In this document: piece by piece, positions 25,301 to 35,923 of the stretch | Position numbering within the stretch: position 1 is the first letter of the stretch | How the letters are laid out: each line of letters opens with the position of its first letter | From: Cinnamomum chago | Lineage: Eukaryota > Streptophyta > Magnoliopsida > Laurales > Lauraceae | Direction: 5' to 3' | Assembly: GCA_038049695.1 (NCBI GenBank) | Contig: CP142452.1 | Location: forward strand, 106,835,001-106,899,000 | Length of the DNA: 64,000 bases | Notes under the pieces: generated by a model | The model's input: the letters and a program-made list of their open reading frames with translations, nothing else | What the model was told of the DNA's origin: nothing | The model's database searches: none | Made by a program: the position numbers and the translations under genes

Positions 25301-28300
25301 CATGTAACCACGCGGGTGCATAGAGGAAATGTGATTCATCTTGAACGGTAGATCGTCTCCATGTGAGGCCCACATAGGGGGATGCAGACTCCTTTGTTAG
25401 CAACTCTTGTGGCAATCAATCAATAATGTTGTTATTACAGGTATCCTACGGAACCTTTGGATCTCCTTTGGTATCCAAAAGATAACGATGATTGGAATGC
25501 CTTTAACACCAAACAAAAAGTGACAAATAAGAAAGGGGCATTGGAACCATCCTCAACAGTCATGATGACCGCAGTTCGTCCAGTTAACAACAGTGATGCA
25601 TTGTACTACAATTGGCTGGCATATGATTCCTCCAGGCAATTTCTCGTTTACCTGCACTTTGCTGAACTTGAGCTACTTGGGCCTGCTGTGGTGAGAGAAT
25701 TCACTGTATGCTGCGGTGACTCATGCTATGGCGAACCTGTTCGCCCAGAGTACCTTGTTACAACCACCATCCAGAACCCCCAACCATTGACTGGCCAAGA
25801 TAACTACTCATGTTCAATTAAGAAGACTCCAAATTCCACCCTTCCTCCAATCCTCAATGCCATAGAGACTTTCACAATCGTGCAGCTCAACGAGAAACCA
25901 ACAAGAGAACGGGATGGTAAGTATCTGTATCGTCTACAGCGTGTTTGCATGTTTTTTTTTTTTGTTTTTGCCATGGGCCGCACTCGTCAAAATCCTTTTT
26001 AACGCCTGCCAATACTTTCTTTTTAAGTTTGGAAAAGAGAAAACTTAAATAGATTAGGACAAAACTACAATACAGTCCTATGGTGCAGCGACCTTCTTAA
26101 ATGCTTGGTGGGGGCCATCTTTTCAACATGCGGGCCATTTAACAGCGCTGCTCACACCCATTATATTCTTTCTACCAAAATAAAAACCAAAAAACACACC
26201 CATTGTATTCATTATATCCAAATCTTAAGTTAGTTTCAGTGGGCTAATGGTAGATTGCTCAGACATGACATGTGGGACTCCCTCCATTCCTATCTCAAAC
26301 AAGAGGAAAAATAAAAAGGTAAGTTCCTCACATGTCATCTTACATATTTGAGTAAGAATTTATACGCTCATCATTATAGAGGTTGTGACGGCAAATAAAC
26401 AGCTTGGGTTTTAGAAAAGACGCACCCCAGCCTGCATATAGGAAAGGCCCCGCACCATACTGTGGATATTAAATAGTCTGAAATTAAGAAGATATGATAG
26501 GCTGATCCCTATCCAGCCGTGGGAGCACTCTCCTATGGTAAAATACATGCTCCTCATCGATATTGTTTTTCAAATGCCAGCTTTTTCAATTGGTAATTCA
26601 CTGGTGGCTCGATGGTGAGCATCTCTCTTCCACATAAATAATTAGGGGTCAATTTTGATCGTAGCGCTAATGATAAATTTAACATATCCATTATCAGTGC
26701 CTAAATAATTAAGATTTCTTTTTAATTTATTTGTGGAAATCAGTTGAAGCAATGTTTGACATCAGAGCGACTTACAAAGTGGGGAGAAACTGGATGGGTG
26801 ATCCATGTGTAGGGATCATTTACTTGTGGAATGGCACGACATGCAACTACACAGATGCCCCTACAATCATATCCTTGTGAGTTCTCCCTGCATGGAAATA
26901 GCTAATGCAAAGACAATGCTTGTTAATAATATTGTTCAGCTTCGTTGATGTAAAAGTCACATCTTTGCTCCACAGGAACCTTTCTTCTTTTGGATTGAAG
27001 GGAGAAATAGTTGCTTCTCTTGCAAATCTCACGTCCATCCAGTCCTTGTAAGTTTTCTGGTAAATCATTGTAACAAAATATGCGCCAGTAGCCCTAGTCC
27101 GAAATTAAAGCCATCGGGTCAGATTGCAGCATTCATTCTCTAATTGCACCATAATTTCATCCATATCTCTTGTTGATTCTATTAGTTCTGGTACCATGTA
27201 CAAAGCAAGGTTGAAGTATAATCACAATGTTTATTTATGTATCCGCCATCCATTTGGGTACTTCAGATGGGATGATTAGCAATGTCCAACCAATTTAATT
27301 TTTGACAAATGGTGAAACTACTAGTCTACTACTACTATATGTATCTGATGGCCACTAGACCCTTCGACTGTAATGGATCCATGTTTTCTCTTGTGCAAGT
27401 CCAATATTCTCTCACTTTCTTAAAATGAGCACAGATGACATATATTTTGGGCCAATTGACCCCATAAGATACAAGGAGGGTTTAGTAGATAAAGGAAGAT
27501 CAGATCAATTAGGACTTTCTTAGCCATCCAAATCTGAAGCCGTCAGATGGAGGTCTAGTAGATAAAGGAAGAGTTCCTGTAATAATGATAATTCATTTTT
27601 GGATCCGATCCCAGAAATGACCAATCAGTCAAGCTTTTTCTGCATGGCTATCCACAAACACTCTTTTTATTTGATGTGGGTCTCACAAATACGACTCATG
27701 TACTTTATGGGAAGCGCTGGACTCCTAATCCTATAGTGACCGATCTTGTAACTCTTTTCTTTCAGGGATTTGTCATGGAATAACTTGACTGGGCCTGTAC
27801 CTAATTTTCTAGGAGACTTGCCATTTCTGTCATCGTTGTAAGTTGAAGAGCATTTGATGATGAATTTTAAATTTTAAGCACCTGTATTCAATAGTATCTG
27901 TAGTTTGAAGCCTGCAATCATTTCAGGAATTTAAGTGGCAACCAACTCAGAGGATTTGTCCCTTCCAATTTGCTAGAAAAATCCAAAAAAGGATCACTCA
28001 AATTGAGGTATGACCTCACCACAAACAACCAAGGACTTCATGTTTCAACCAAGCTTTATTTCAATTTGCGACTATCACAACGAGAAGCATGGTTTCGAAA
28101 TACAATTGATGCAATAAGAACAGTGACACAAGTTCAAAGACTAAATTATAGACAAATGCCAAAATGAAACTTTGCTTGCCTGCTACTTGATTTTATTGCC
28201 TGCTCAAATTGAGGTATATATGATTGCTAAGATGTTTGATCTTTTAATGACAGTGTAGATAACAACCCAGATCTTTGTGTCTCTGATTCATGCGGCAGAG

Positions 28301-28773
28301 ATTCTAACAAACAAAAGATTATTATTCTCATTGTGGCACCAGTTGCTTCTATAGTGATCTTATTGATCTTGTTGATAATCTTACGGAGATTCAAATGGAG
28401 AAAACAAGGTAAGCATTCCATTGCATGAAGACCTTCTACCCTTTCTACAGATAAATACTTATGTAGGCAGCTGTGTATGCAACCAAGCACAAGAGGCTGT
28501 TTTGTTGGTGAATCAACGCCTTCAATACAGGTCCCAATGCCTTGGCTGCAGATTTGATTTAAAGTACATGGCTTCATCCAAATATCCCTCTCTTCCGTTT
28601 CTTCAACCCAAACCATCCGAGTTGCTATAATTAGATATGCCACTTGCAAGAGGAAGCTCTAAGACATCTTAATATTCTCATCTTCAGAGCAATAAAATTT
28701 TCTGTTATAAAAAAAAAAAAATATTCTCATTTCACTTCTCTAGCCTCTCTCTTGAGAAAGTAGTAGAAAAGGA

Positions 28774-28827
<54 letters not shown>

Positions 28828-31800
28828 GGTTGAAAGTGAGGTCGCCACCCTTAACCATGGCCGTTGAAAATTCAATACATGCCCTTATGCCGCCTGATTG
28901 ACAACTCAAAGTTCAGATCTATGCTGTCCTGCACCATCTGATTGACTCTCATCGCACCATACATTGTCAAAATCCTGACCCAGCCCATATATCCTTCTAT
29001 ATATATATTTCCTTTCATTTCATTTCATATACACCCCTGGCACTTTTGCTTCTCTCTTATTTTATATTTCAATGAATCACAAATTATGGCATGCTTTTTG
29101 TTAGCTTTGAGATCATATTTTATTGGCGATTGTGGTGCCTAATTCCTTGTTGTAAATTGTAACTGAGAATCTTACCAGATTATTTTCTTTTATTATTATT
29201 ATTATTATAATTACTACTACAACCAGTCCTTGAGGTGTAAAATAAATCAAGAACTCTACTTCACAAATGTTTTTTAATTCATTTAAGTGAATGTCACGAC
29301 CCGAGCTCGAGATTAGATTACTCAGGGCTAAACTCAGGTCACGAATTCAACATACTTACTCTCGTAAATCCCGAATTGACCGAAGTTAAGACGAAGTCTA
29401 TCATACATACCTACCAATGTACGTCCTTTTGGGGAATCATATACACATACATTGACAACTATTAAAAACTGAACAAGCACTACACCAAAAATCGGAAATT
29501 GGAACGGAAAAGCGTTCCTAATCCTCCCGTTCCTAATCCGTTAAACCGTTCCAATTTCCGTTCCAATTTGGATTAGGAACGGTTGGTACCAAATTGGAAC
29601 GGAAATTGGAACGGTTTAACGAATTAGGAACGGGAGGATTAGGAACGCTTTTCCGTTCCAATTTTCGATTTTTGGTGTAGTGAAGTCTTTTACATAAAAG
29701 TAAAGTCAATATACATACAATCCATTTTTCTACTAAGTCAATCACTGCATATTTAAAATATGCTCATAGATCAAGACAATTAGATAAGACTTGTTCATAA
29801 CAATTCTAGATCTATTCAAAACAAGGACATAGAATATATAGACAATTCTTGATCATTCAAAATCTTTAAAATAAAATTTAATTTACATATTCCATAGTTC
29901 TAATGATCATATGTTTTATTTGTAAAAAGGGTCCTGCCATAGGGGAGAAGTTCATAAATGGTCCTCCTAGTTCCTTTCATTGCATCCAGCATCCTTATCA
30001 GTGATCGTGGGTTCAAAGCACTCATCCAGCCAGCTTGACCCTAACTTGACCCAATAATTTGGGATTTGTTACAGATATTCCATCCAATTAATAAACGGGT
30101 TAGGCCCTATAGTCATTACCCTGAGACTAGATCAACCCAACCAGAACCTGACTCAACCAGATACAAGGTTGAAGCCTATGTGTACCGGTTGAACACGGGC
30201 TTGGGCTTGGTTGGGCTAAAGCGGGTACATGCCAAGCCATTACTGAGTTAATAGGCCCTTCTGTAGTGAATTTTTCTTCTTTGATTCTCCCATCTAGTTG
30301 GGATCTAAGCAGGCCTACGCATCTGCTCCTTGTGTTTAACTACTGAACCAAAACTTTAAAGGCAGACTCAGCCCAAAGGCCTAATTGTTAGCCCATATAC
30401 AACCAAACTGGCCGAAACAGGCTCAGGTCCAGGTGGGCTAGAACAGGAATGAAAAAAAAGTGTTTAGTGGCCCTGGACATCCTAGGACATGACTCTTGAA
30501 TAACAAGAACATTCAAGTCTTATTTCATGTGTGATTCTATGCAACAACCTATAGATTTCATTTGTCTGGGGATGTGTTGTATCACCCACCAAAAACTTGT
30601 GAACTATGCCATTGACCTCAACAAAGCTATGCCCACATGCTTTCTTCACACCTATCTTAACCATCATCTCCCTCACCTTCCCAACCTCTTGCCATTTCCT
30701 TACATTGGCATATATATTACTTCAAATAGCTTAGAAGATATATAGAAAGCAAGCAAGGGAATGCCTTTAAGTTTCCTTCTCTATTGTTTCACATAACAAA
30801 TGGTGGGCAGAGCCATATCTCAGCTTGGGGTTGTGGCATGATATGAAGCCAAAAGAACAATCCTGATATTTTAAATCCTCCTGATTGGTGGGTACAAAAT
30901 GCCATGTCTCAATCTTGCAACCCAATTCAAGACTTCCAACACAAAAATGCATCCTGATATTACATATCTAATATCTTACTAGTGGAATCTCCATAATACA
31001 TTTACAAAAAAAATTGCTTAACATCTCTAACAGACACACATTGACTAGAGGAAGTGTTCTTGCGCTTCTCTTTTCAATAGAGTAAAACACATCAATTAAT
31101 GCATATTATGTATCTGTAAAAATCCATGGAAGCTTGTTCTTAGTTCTTACTTCCCTTGTATCAAGCACCTGCTGAAAGAATTAAAAAGAAAAAAAAAGGA
31201 GCAAAAAAGATAAACCAAACAGGGATTTGAAGGGTGGAGGCATAAAACAAATTCAAAAAGCAACTACTGGCAAGTGAAAGTGGACATTTGCATAAGAAAG
31301 CAACTAAGTTTATCTTCAAATTTCCTCATCATATGCATCTCCTTATCTCATTTACCCAAATAAAATAAAATAAAATCAATAAAAAATCACAACTAAAAGA
31401 AGAAACAAAGCATAAATGTGATCGTCTGATTGAGTCAATAATCAAATCGCCAAGTCCAACCATTAATGATTAACCAAAGATGAAAGGGCGACTGAGAGTC
31501 TGAGACAATTTCTCTACATTTTGATTTCCCTAACTCCCTCCATTTATCAGAGAAAGAGAGACAAGAGAGAACTTATACTCTCAATCACCTTTTTTTCATT
31601 TTTAATAGAAAAGAGGGCACTGAGATCATCACTTCAAATGAAAAAAGAAAACTAAAACATAAACCCTAATGTGCAAATTAAGGAGGAAGAGAGGAAACCA
31701 CACAAACCCTAGCCAGATAGGGAGATGGGGAGAGAAGCTACAGAGAGAGAGGGAGAGAGAGAGTTACCTGAACCGTCGAGAACCATCGAAGCCTTGAAGG

Positions 31801-34800
31801 AAGAAGGGAGGTCGATCGATAGGTCGGAAGAGTTGTAGCCTGTAGACTGGGCGAAGAGTGAAGAGGGAAGGTCGAAACAGCAAAGAGATTTTGGGGTTTT
31901 TTTTTTTTTTTGTTCTCCCCTTTTGACCTGGGGCGAGTCTTTTAATTGATGTGGGGCGTGGGCCAAGGCTCAATTACTATTGCAGAGGAATTTGTAAAGG
32001 TCGGTCCGCCTCTACTCGTCGGTCCAGTGTATGACTTATCAATTAAGTGACTTTCAGTCTATGACTTTTCGGTCCAATGAGGTGGGATCTCCCAGTGTCT
32101 GAATCAGACATCACTGGTATTACCACGGAGTTCCGGAACACCTCCAATTCCATCTACTGCAGTAGGATTGTTCATTAATTCATTGTTACTTTTAGTAACT
32201 GCTCATGGTTCATTAATTAATTCAGTGTTACATTATTCAGTGTTCAATATAGCTCTATATGAGCTTGGGAAACCACTATGTAGTGCCAGACTCATTATTC
32301 AAATCAATTTAGTCATTCTATCCAATCATATTCCAATTCTAAACAATTATCTAAACCAAGCAATTGAGTGAAACGTTCGTTATCGATGCACATGTTAATA
32401 TGGATGACATTACTTTAATTAAATTGTGCATTTTAATAACCTTAACTAACACTTATTAAGGTTTAGATACCACTAATCCTGGCCTTAGTGACTACGCTTT
32501 CAATTCAGGAAAAATCAGAATTCAATCTGAAATTTTCCTCAGTTCGGTTACCTTGGCGGCTACCTGGCGATTAACCGAATTCTGGATGGCGGCTAACCGA
32601 ACTACATTCGGTTAGCTTTCCAGAACCTCATACTTACTGAAAATTCCCTATCAGCACACTCCGTCGCCTGGTCGACTGGCCGAGCTGCGAAGCTCGGCGT
32701 CAGCTCGATTTTTCTGTGAAAATTGCCTAACATAGGGGCACTTCGGTCACCACTTCGGCTACCTTGCAGTTAGCTTTCCAGAAGCTTGTCTTTTTATGTG
32801 AATTTCTGACTCAATTTTGGTCAGTTCACGATTACCTTTCGGCTAACCGAAATGCAGCGGTCAACTCATGGTCAGCTTTCCAGAGACTGACCATTCTATG
32901 GATTTTCGGCGGTTAGCCTAGCGGTCATCAGTTCGGCTAGCCGAACTGCACCCAGAACGACATTTCAGAGCTTTAGAACTTCTGAAGCAAAACTTGAAAT
33001 TTGAACTCTTGGAGTTCTTACGAGTTATATAACACTATAAATCATTAGAGATGTATATACTTGCCTTGATTGAAGACCAAATCGACAAAACCCCTTTGCT
33101 TGACTTGGATTTGAGGTGGAAACTTCTCAACTTGAAGCTTTTTCTCCAAGGAAACTTAAGAAGAAGATGAAAAAGATGAAGAAGATGGAGTTCTCTTCAC
33201 TTGAACCACCCCAAACTTACAACCTTGTGCTTGATGGAGATGAAATGGAAGAAAGAAGAAGAAAAGGATGAAGAGATAAGTCTAGGGTTTGCAAATGAGA
33301 TGAATGAGCACATTGAAGCTCATTTAACTTATATAAGCTTTCTAATTGCATTTAAGTTCACAATCTCTCTCAATTTACGATTCGAGTTAAATGAAGGGTC
33401 ATTTGATTCGATACTCATCGAACGACTTCGAGTCTTCTACGAAAGTTAACGTACTCGTCGAGATACATGTGTTGGTATCAAGAGTTTCCGTATTCGACAA
33501 AATATGGGTAAATTTGAATTTATGAAAAAGTCCTTATTTTCTTAACTTAAGTCTAAAACTCACTTAATTCCTTTCAATTCATTTCATAACTTCGATTACC
33601 ACTTCATTAAGCCTAAATCATTCAAATTAGGCTAATTCAATTTCATTTGGCTATAAACTACCATTAGCTTGGTTAATCATAGTTAATTAGCCTTAATTCA
33701 AAATCAATTAGAGTTAATCTTAATTAACTCGGGACGGGGCCTTACAGTGAATTAGGTGACTCTTTACCAATTGAAAAAAAAAAAAAAAAAAGTCTACTCC
33801 TCTGATAAAGAAATCACAAGCTAGAGTATTTCCCTTGGACCTTAACCCCGTATGAGGCACATCTTACACTTGCCGTCTGGTGAGTGGTCGTAACTACATA
33901 GAGCTAGAGCCATCTGTAGTTAGGCCCATGGGCTAAAGTAATTGATTATTTAATAAAATGTTGTGTTACGGACAGGAAGCTCATCTTACATTTTATGAAC
34001 ATTTTTATGCAGATCCAGTTGACAAGGCCAACAAAACGGGAGGTTTGTTTTGCTCTGAGAATCGACGGTTCACATATGCTGAAGTCATTACATTGACCAA
34101 CAATTTTGAGAGGGCCATTGGCAAAGGAGGGTTTGGGACGGTTTACTATGGTCAGATGCCTAATGGCACTCAAGTTGCAGTGAAGATGCTCTCTCTACAG
34201 TCAGTGAAGTTACTCTCTCACAAGTGTCAAGGCTATAATGAATTTCAGAACGAGGTTAGATGGTAGATTAGACCATTGCTATATATATAAATGATGCGAT
34301 CATTGCACACTTGGGGCCTTTGTTAAATCTTGGCTATCAATTACAAGGCTGAGATGAGAAATTCCCAACATGAAATGTCCATGGATGATGGACCCACAAT
34401 TTGAATAACAATCAGTCTTGTTTGGTCTATAAGATGGAACAATCCATCAGTGTACGTCGCTCGTGAGAGAGTGACATGCTATATGGCTGGCAAATGTATT
34501 GCAGGTGCAGCTCTTGATAAGAGTTCATCATAGAAACTTGGTCTCTTTCATTGGCTATTGTCAAGAAGGTGACAGCACGGCCCTCATCTACGAGTACATG
34601 GCCCAAGGAGACTTAGGAAGCCATCTTCTAGGTACCTACACCCTTCTGCTCCTTACCCTGACTCCTGCTACTAATGAAGTTAATATATGTAATAATGATC
34701 ATGATGGAATATTACAGGCACAAGAAAAAATTCAAAATCTCTAAATTGGGGCCAGCGACTACAGATAGCGTTGGATGTTGCGCAAGGTTAGTGCGACTTT

Positions 34801-35923
34801 TTTTTATTTTTCCAGTGTTTTAAGATTTCTTTCATGATAATCTATTTGATGGTTGGCTTGGGTTTTGTATGTAGGATTGGACTATTTGCATACTGGTTGC
34901 AACCCTGCCATAATTCACAGAGATATGAAGACGGCCAACATCCTATTGAATGAAAGATTTGAGGCCAAGATAGGGGACTTTGGGTTGTCTAAGGTTTTCT
35001 TTAACGATGATGAACAAACTCACATTTCAACATTAGTCAAGGGAACCCCTGGGTACCTTGATCCAGAGTACGTTCTCACTTACTTACAAATGAATTTGCT
35101 TTCATTTGCCTTTCCAAAGAAACTTTGTTGATTTCTTTTTAGGCCATGAGTTTGTGCATGGTACGTAGGCCAATCATATTTCATACCATTCATCTCAAAG
35201 GACTAACCATAGACAGAATATGACCCCCAAAAATACAAAAAATCTATTTTGAGGGATTAATTAGATGAATGTAAACTATTTTGTCCTTTTTTTTCGGGAT
35301 TAGATGACACCACAGGAAGATATTTTCGGTAAAGGACAGTGAGACCCATGGGATGAACAGCATGCATGTTAAACACTGGGTCTGCCGTGATGTTGAGGAT
35401 TCTATAATTTCTCCTGTACTTAAAAGACATTGTTGCCTAGTCATCATCATCAAGGCCTCTTCCATGTATAATTTGTTCCCAATTAAGTAGCTTATGTAAG
35501 AATGTTTTTCTTTGTAGGTACTTACATTCCAACAACTTGACTCAGAAAAGCGACGTCTATGGCTTTGGAGTTGTCCTGTTAGAGATGATCACTGGCCAGC
35601 CCCCAGTTATCCGAAGTAGTACAAATGATGAGAAGAGGAACCTAGTCGATTGGGCAAGGCTTATAATTGCAACAAGAGACATACAAGCTATTCTGGACCC
35701 AAGGTTGGAAGGTGACTATGATGCTAATTCCCTTTCGAAAGTAGCAGAAATTGCACTGACGTGCACGTCACCAAGATCCATAGAGCGGCCGACCATGACC
35801 GACATTGTAGCTGAGTTAAAGAACTGTCTAGGGACTGAGACAGCTCCTGAAATAGGCTGCAGCTCGACGATCGAACAAGTAGGAACGATGTCCAGCTATT
35901 CTTCTGTACTTTTTCCAAGATAG
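14475..35923 (+). CDS. Malectin-like/LRR receptor kinase (LRR-I type), intact, 883 aa
   Basis: Thirteen exons: 14475-14541, 23054-23612, 25441-25916, 26744-26876, 26976-27047, 27766-27837, 27927-28007, 28254-28408, 34013-34254, 34505-34631, 34718-34786, 34875-35067, 35518-35923 (stop TAG). All have GT-AG borders and matching phases; the sum is 2652 nt with no stop. Residues 1-22 signal peptide; about 23-367 malectin-like ectodomain; NWMGDPC spacer about 390; LRRs about 412-486; membrane helix about 509-530; kinase about 570-840 with GKGGFG (575-580), Lys596, HRD (699-701) and DFG (719-721), so an RD kinase with the key residues present. Arabidopsis LRR-I members include FRK1, IOS1 and MEE39, linked to immunity and development; the ligand here is unknown. 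Intron 1 (8.5 kb) and intron 8 (5.6 kb) are swollen by solo LTRs. Expression is not shown by the sequence. Confidence 0.9.
14956..14960. repeat. Target-site duplication of solo LTR 2 (left)
   Basis: ATTTT, repeated exactly at 17195-17199. Confidence 0.8.
14961..17194 (-). mobile_element. Solo LTR 2, 2234 bp, in intron 1 of the intact receptor
   Basis: Reading on the minus strand it runs TGTAACACCCCAACCC ... CCGGGATATGACA, the same family as 1168-3952. Exact 5-bp duplications ATTTT flank it. No internal retrotransposon domain is present. It inserted between the functional first exon (14475) and its degenerate duplicate (17307), separating the two. Confidence 0.83.
16038..16122. repeat. Palindrome cluster inside solo LTR 2
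   Basis: Three blocks, GCGCTCGAGCGGCCGC (16038), CTGCTCGAGCGGCC (16090) and GCGCTCAAGCGCC (16110), about 1.07-1.16 kb from the LTR's sense start. Same relative position and CTCGAG core as in solo LTR 1, but not identical sequence. Confidence 0.7.
17195..17199. repeat. Target-site duplication of solo LTR 2 (right)
   Basis: ATTTT immediately after the terminus, identical to 14956-14960. Confidence 0.8.
17307..17385 (+). pseudogene. Degenerate duplicate of the signal-peptide exon
   Basis: Aligned with exon 1 at 14475 it keeps TTGGTATGG, the ...CAGCCAG|GTTAG donor and about 170 bp of following intron, but the ATG has become TTG (17307-17309), and a short internal repeat of CTTTTGGTTCATGG expands it to 79 nt. 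The phase at the donor (1) is still correct. Without an ATG it cannot start the receptor; it is a relic of a tandem duplication of the 5' end. Confidence 0.72.
17561..23053. other. Rest of intron 1 of the intact receptor
   Basis: Holds a (TA)n run at about 19311-19350, a block at about 19370-20150 that aligns with 49240-49750 and 53700-54270 (intron 1 of the sister gene), SINE-like sequence at 19850-20030 and 20165-20370, and a GC-rich GGCC-repeat patch at 20710-20925. Open frames in the patch (20410-20935) look compositional, not coding. Confidence 0.55.
20165..20370 (-). mobile_element. Old SINE copy shared by both receptor genes
   Basis: Minus strand has GGTTGCCCAATTGATAGGC (box A-like) and a family tail ending in TTGACTGGAGTAAAA. 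A diverged copy lies at the equivalent place in intron 1 of the sister gene (54302-54536), next to the same flanking sequence (GGGCTGAAATCAGATTACAA type). Confidence 0.55.
23054..23612 (+). CDS. Intact receptor exon 2: malectin-like domain, first part
   Basis: Opens [20 protein letters not shown], the usual start of the malectin-like domain, and includes [14 protein letters not shown] and [18 protein letters not shown]. The last 20 residues diverge from the sister gene, but the alignment is in frame (6 nt longer) and joins exon 3 in phase 2. Confidence 0.92.
23613..25440. other. Intron 2 of the intact receptor
   Basis: 1.8 kb, AT-rich, no recognisable element. The equivalent intron of the sister gene is only 687 bp. 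Confidence 0.6.
25441..25916 (+). CDS. Intact receptor exon 3: malectin-like domain, second part
   Basis: 476 nt, the same length as in the sister gene. Contains [30 protein letters not shown] and [18 protein letters not shown], all characteristic of the second malectin-like half. Confidence 0.92.
26744..28007 (+). CDS. Intact receptor exons 4-7: GDPC spacer and LRRs
   Basis: Exon 4 (26744-26876) encodes NWMGDPCV and a CNYTD cysteine region. Exons 5 (26976-27047), 6 (27766-27837) and 7 (27927-28007) are 72, 72 and 81 nt, each holding one LRR (e.g. [20 protein letters not shown]) with identical phase 2, the usual one-repeat-per-exon arrangement. Confidence 0.9.
28254..28408 (+). CDS. Intact receptor exon 8: membrane helix
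   Basis: [10 protein letters not shown], then a hydrophobic helix ([19 protein letters not shown]) and a basic RRFKWRK stop-transfer. Confidence 0.9.
28780..28827. repeat. (GA)n microsatellite
   Basis: About 24 GA units in intron 8. Confidence 0.9.
29287..29291. repeat. Target-site duplication of solo LTR 3 (left)
   Basis: GTGAA, repeated exactly at 33747-33751. Confidence 0.8.
29478..29682. mobile_element. CACTA-type foldback MITE, 205 bp
   Basis: Begins CACTACACCAAAAATCG and ends GATTTTTGGTGTAGTG, with 3-bp duplications AAG (29475-29477, 29683-29685). Nearly the whole element is one long inverted repeat (arms about 90 bp) built from GGAACGG/CCGTTCC-type units. TIR and 3-bp duplication fit the CACTA superfamily. 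A transcript would form a long hairpin. Confidence 0.85.
30482..30740 (-). pseudogene. Captured PPR-protein C-terminal (E/E+ motif) fragment
   Basis: Minus-strand frame reads [20 protein letters not shown], then [20 protein letters not shown] and [18 protein letters not shown] before a stop. This is the E/E+ region after the repeats of plant organelle RNA-editing PPR proteins. A few extra bases before SNIYA break the preceding YLLS, and the PPR array is missing. It cannot function alone. Confidence 0.75.
31680..31966 (-). other. Possible captured gene 5' end
   Basis: Minus strand: pyrimidine-rich leader, an ATG giving MVLDGS, then a consensus donor (TTCAG|GTAACT at about 31768) followed by a CT-rich intron start. 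Looks like leader, first exon and intron of an unidentified gene. No downstream coding exon could be assigned. Confidence 0.35.
32547..32948. repeat. Palindrome-rich region inside solo LTR 3
   Basis: Repeated GGCTAACCGAA / TTCGGTTAGC units and a perfect 20-bp palindrome CAGTTCGGCTAGCCGAACTG at 32929-32948, about 0.8-1.2 kb from the LTR's sense start. Analogous in position to the clusters in LTRs 1 and 2 but different in sequence. Confidence 0.7.
33747..33751. repeat. Target-site duplication of solo LTR 3 (right)
   Basis: GTGAA after the LTR end, identical to 29287-29291. Confidence 0.8.
34013..35923 (+). CDS. Intact receptor exons 9-13: kinase domain
   Basis: Exon 9 (34013-34254): [17 protein letters not shown] and VAVKML. 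Exon 10 (34505-34631): [13 protein letters not shown]. Exon 11 (34718-34786): [16 protein letters not shown]. Exon 12 (34875-35067): [33 protein letters not shown]. Exon 13 (35518-35923): [17 protein letters not shown] to the stop, ending [10 protein letters not shown]. The loop after the catalytic lysine is about 7 residues longer than in the pseudogene copies. Confidence 0.92.

Larger units (their letters stand above)
29927..31989. mobile_element. 2.06-kb insertion carrying gene fragments (Pack-MULE candidate)
   Basis: Exact 9-bp repeats ATTTGTAAA flank it (29918-29926 and 31990-31998), the size expected for Mutator-like elements, and its removal restores solo LTR 3 to normal length. The ends are only weakly inverted (TCCTGCCATAG against TCCTCTGCAATAG). 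Inside, on the minus strand, are a PPR-protein C-terminal piece (30482-30740) and what looks like a gene 5' end with an intron (31680-31966). Terminal evidence is weak, so another transposon class is possible. Confidence 0.5.
29292..33746 (-). mobile_element. Solo LTR 3 with nested insertions, in intron 8
   Basis: Minus strand reads TGTAAGGCCCCGTCCC ... GGGTCGTGACA, with exact 5-bp flanking duplications GTGAA. The full span is 4455 bp, but removing the nested CACTA MITE (205 bp plus 3) and the 2063-bp insert (plus 9) leaves about 2175 bp, close to solo LTR 2 (2234 bp). Internal stretches such as ATGTATCTCGACGAG align with the other two LTRs. No retrotransposon proteins inside. Confidence 0.8.
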
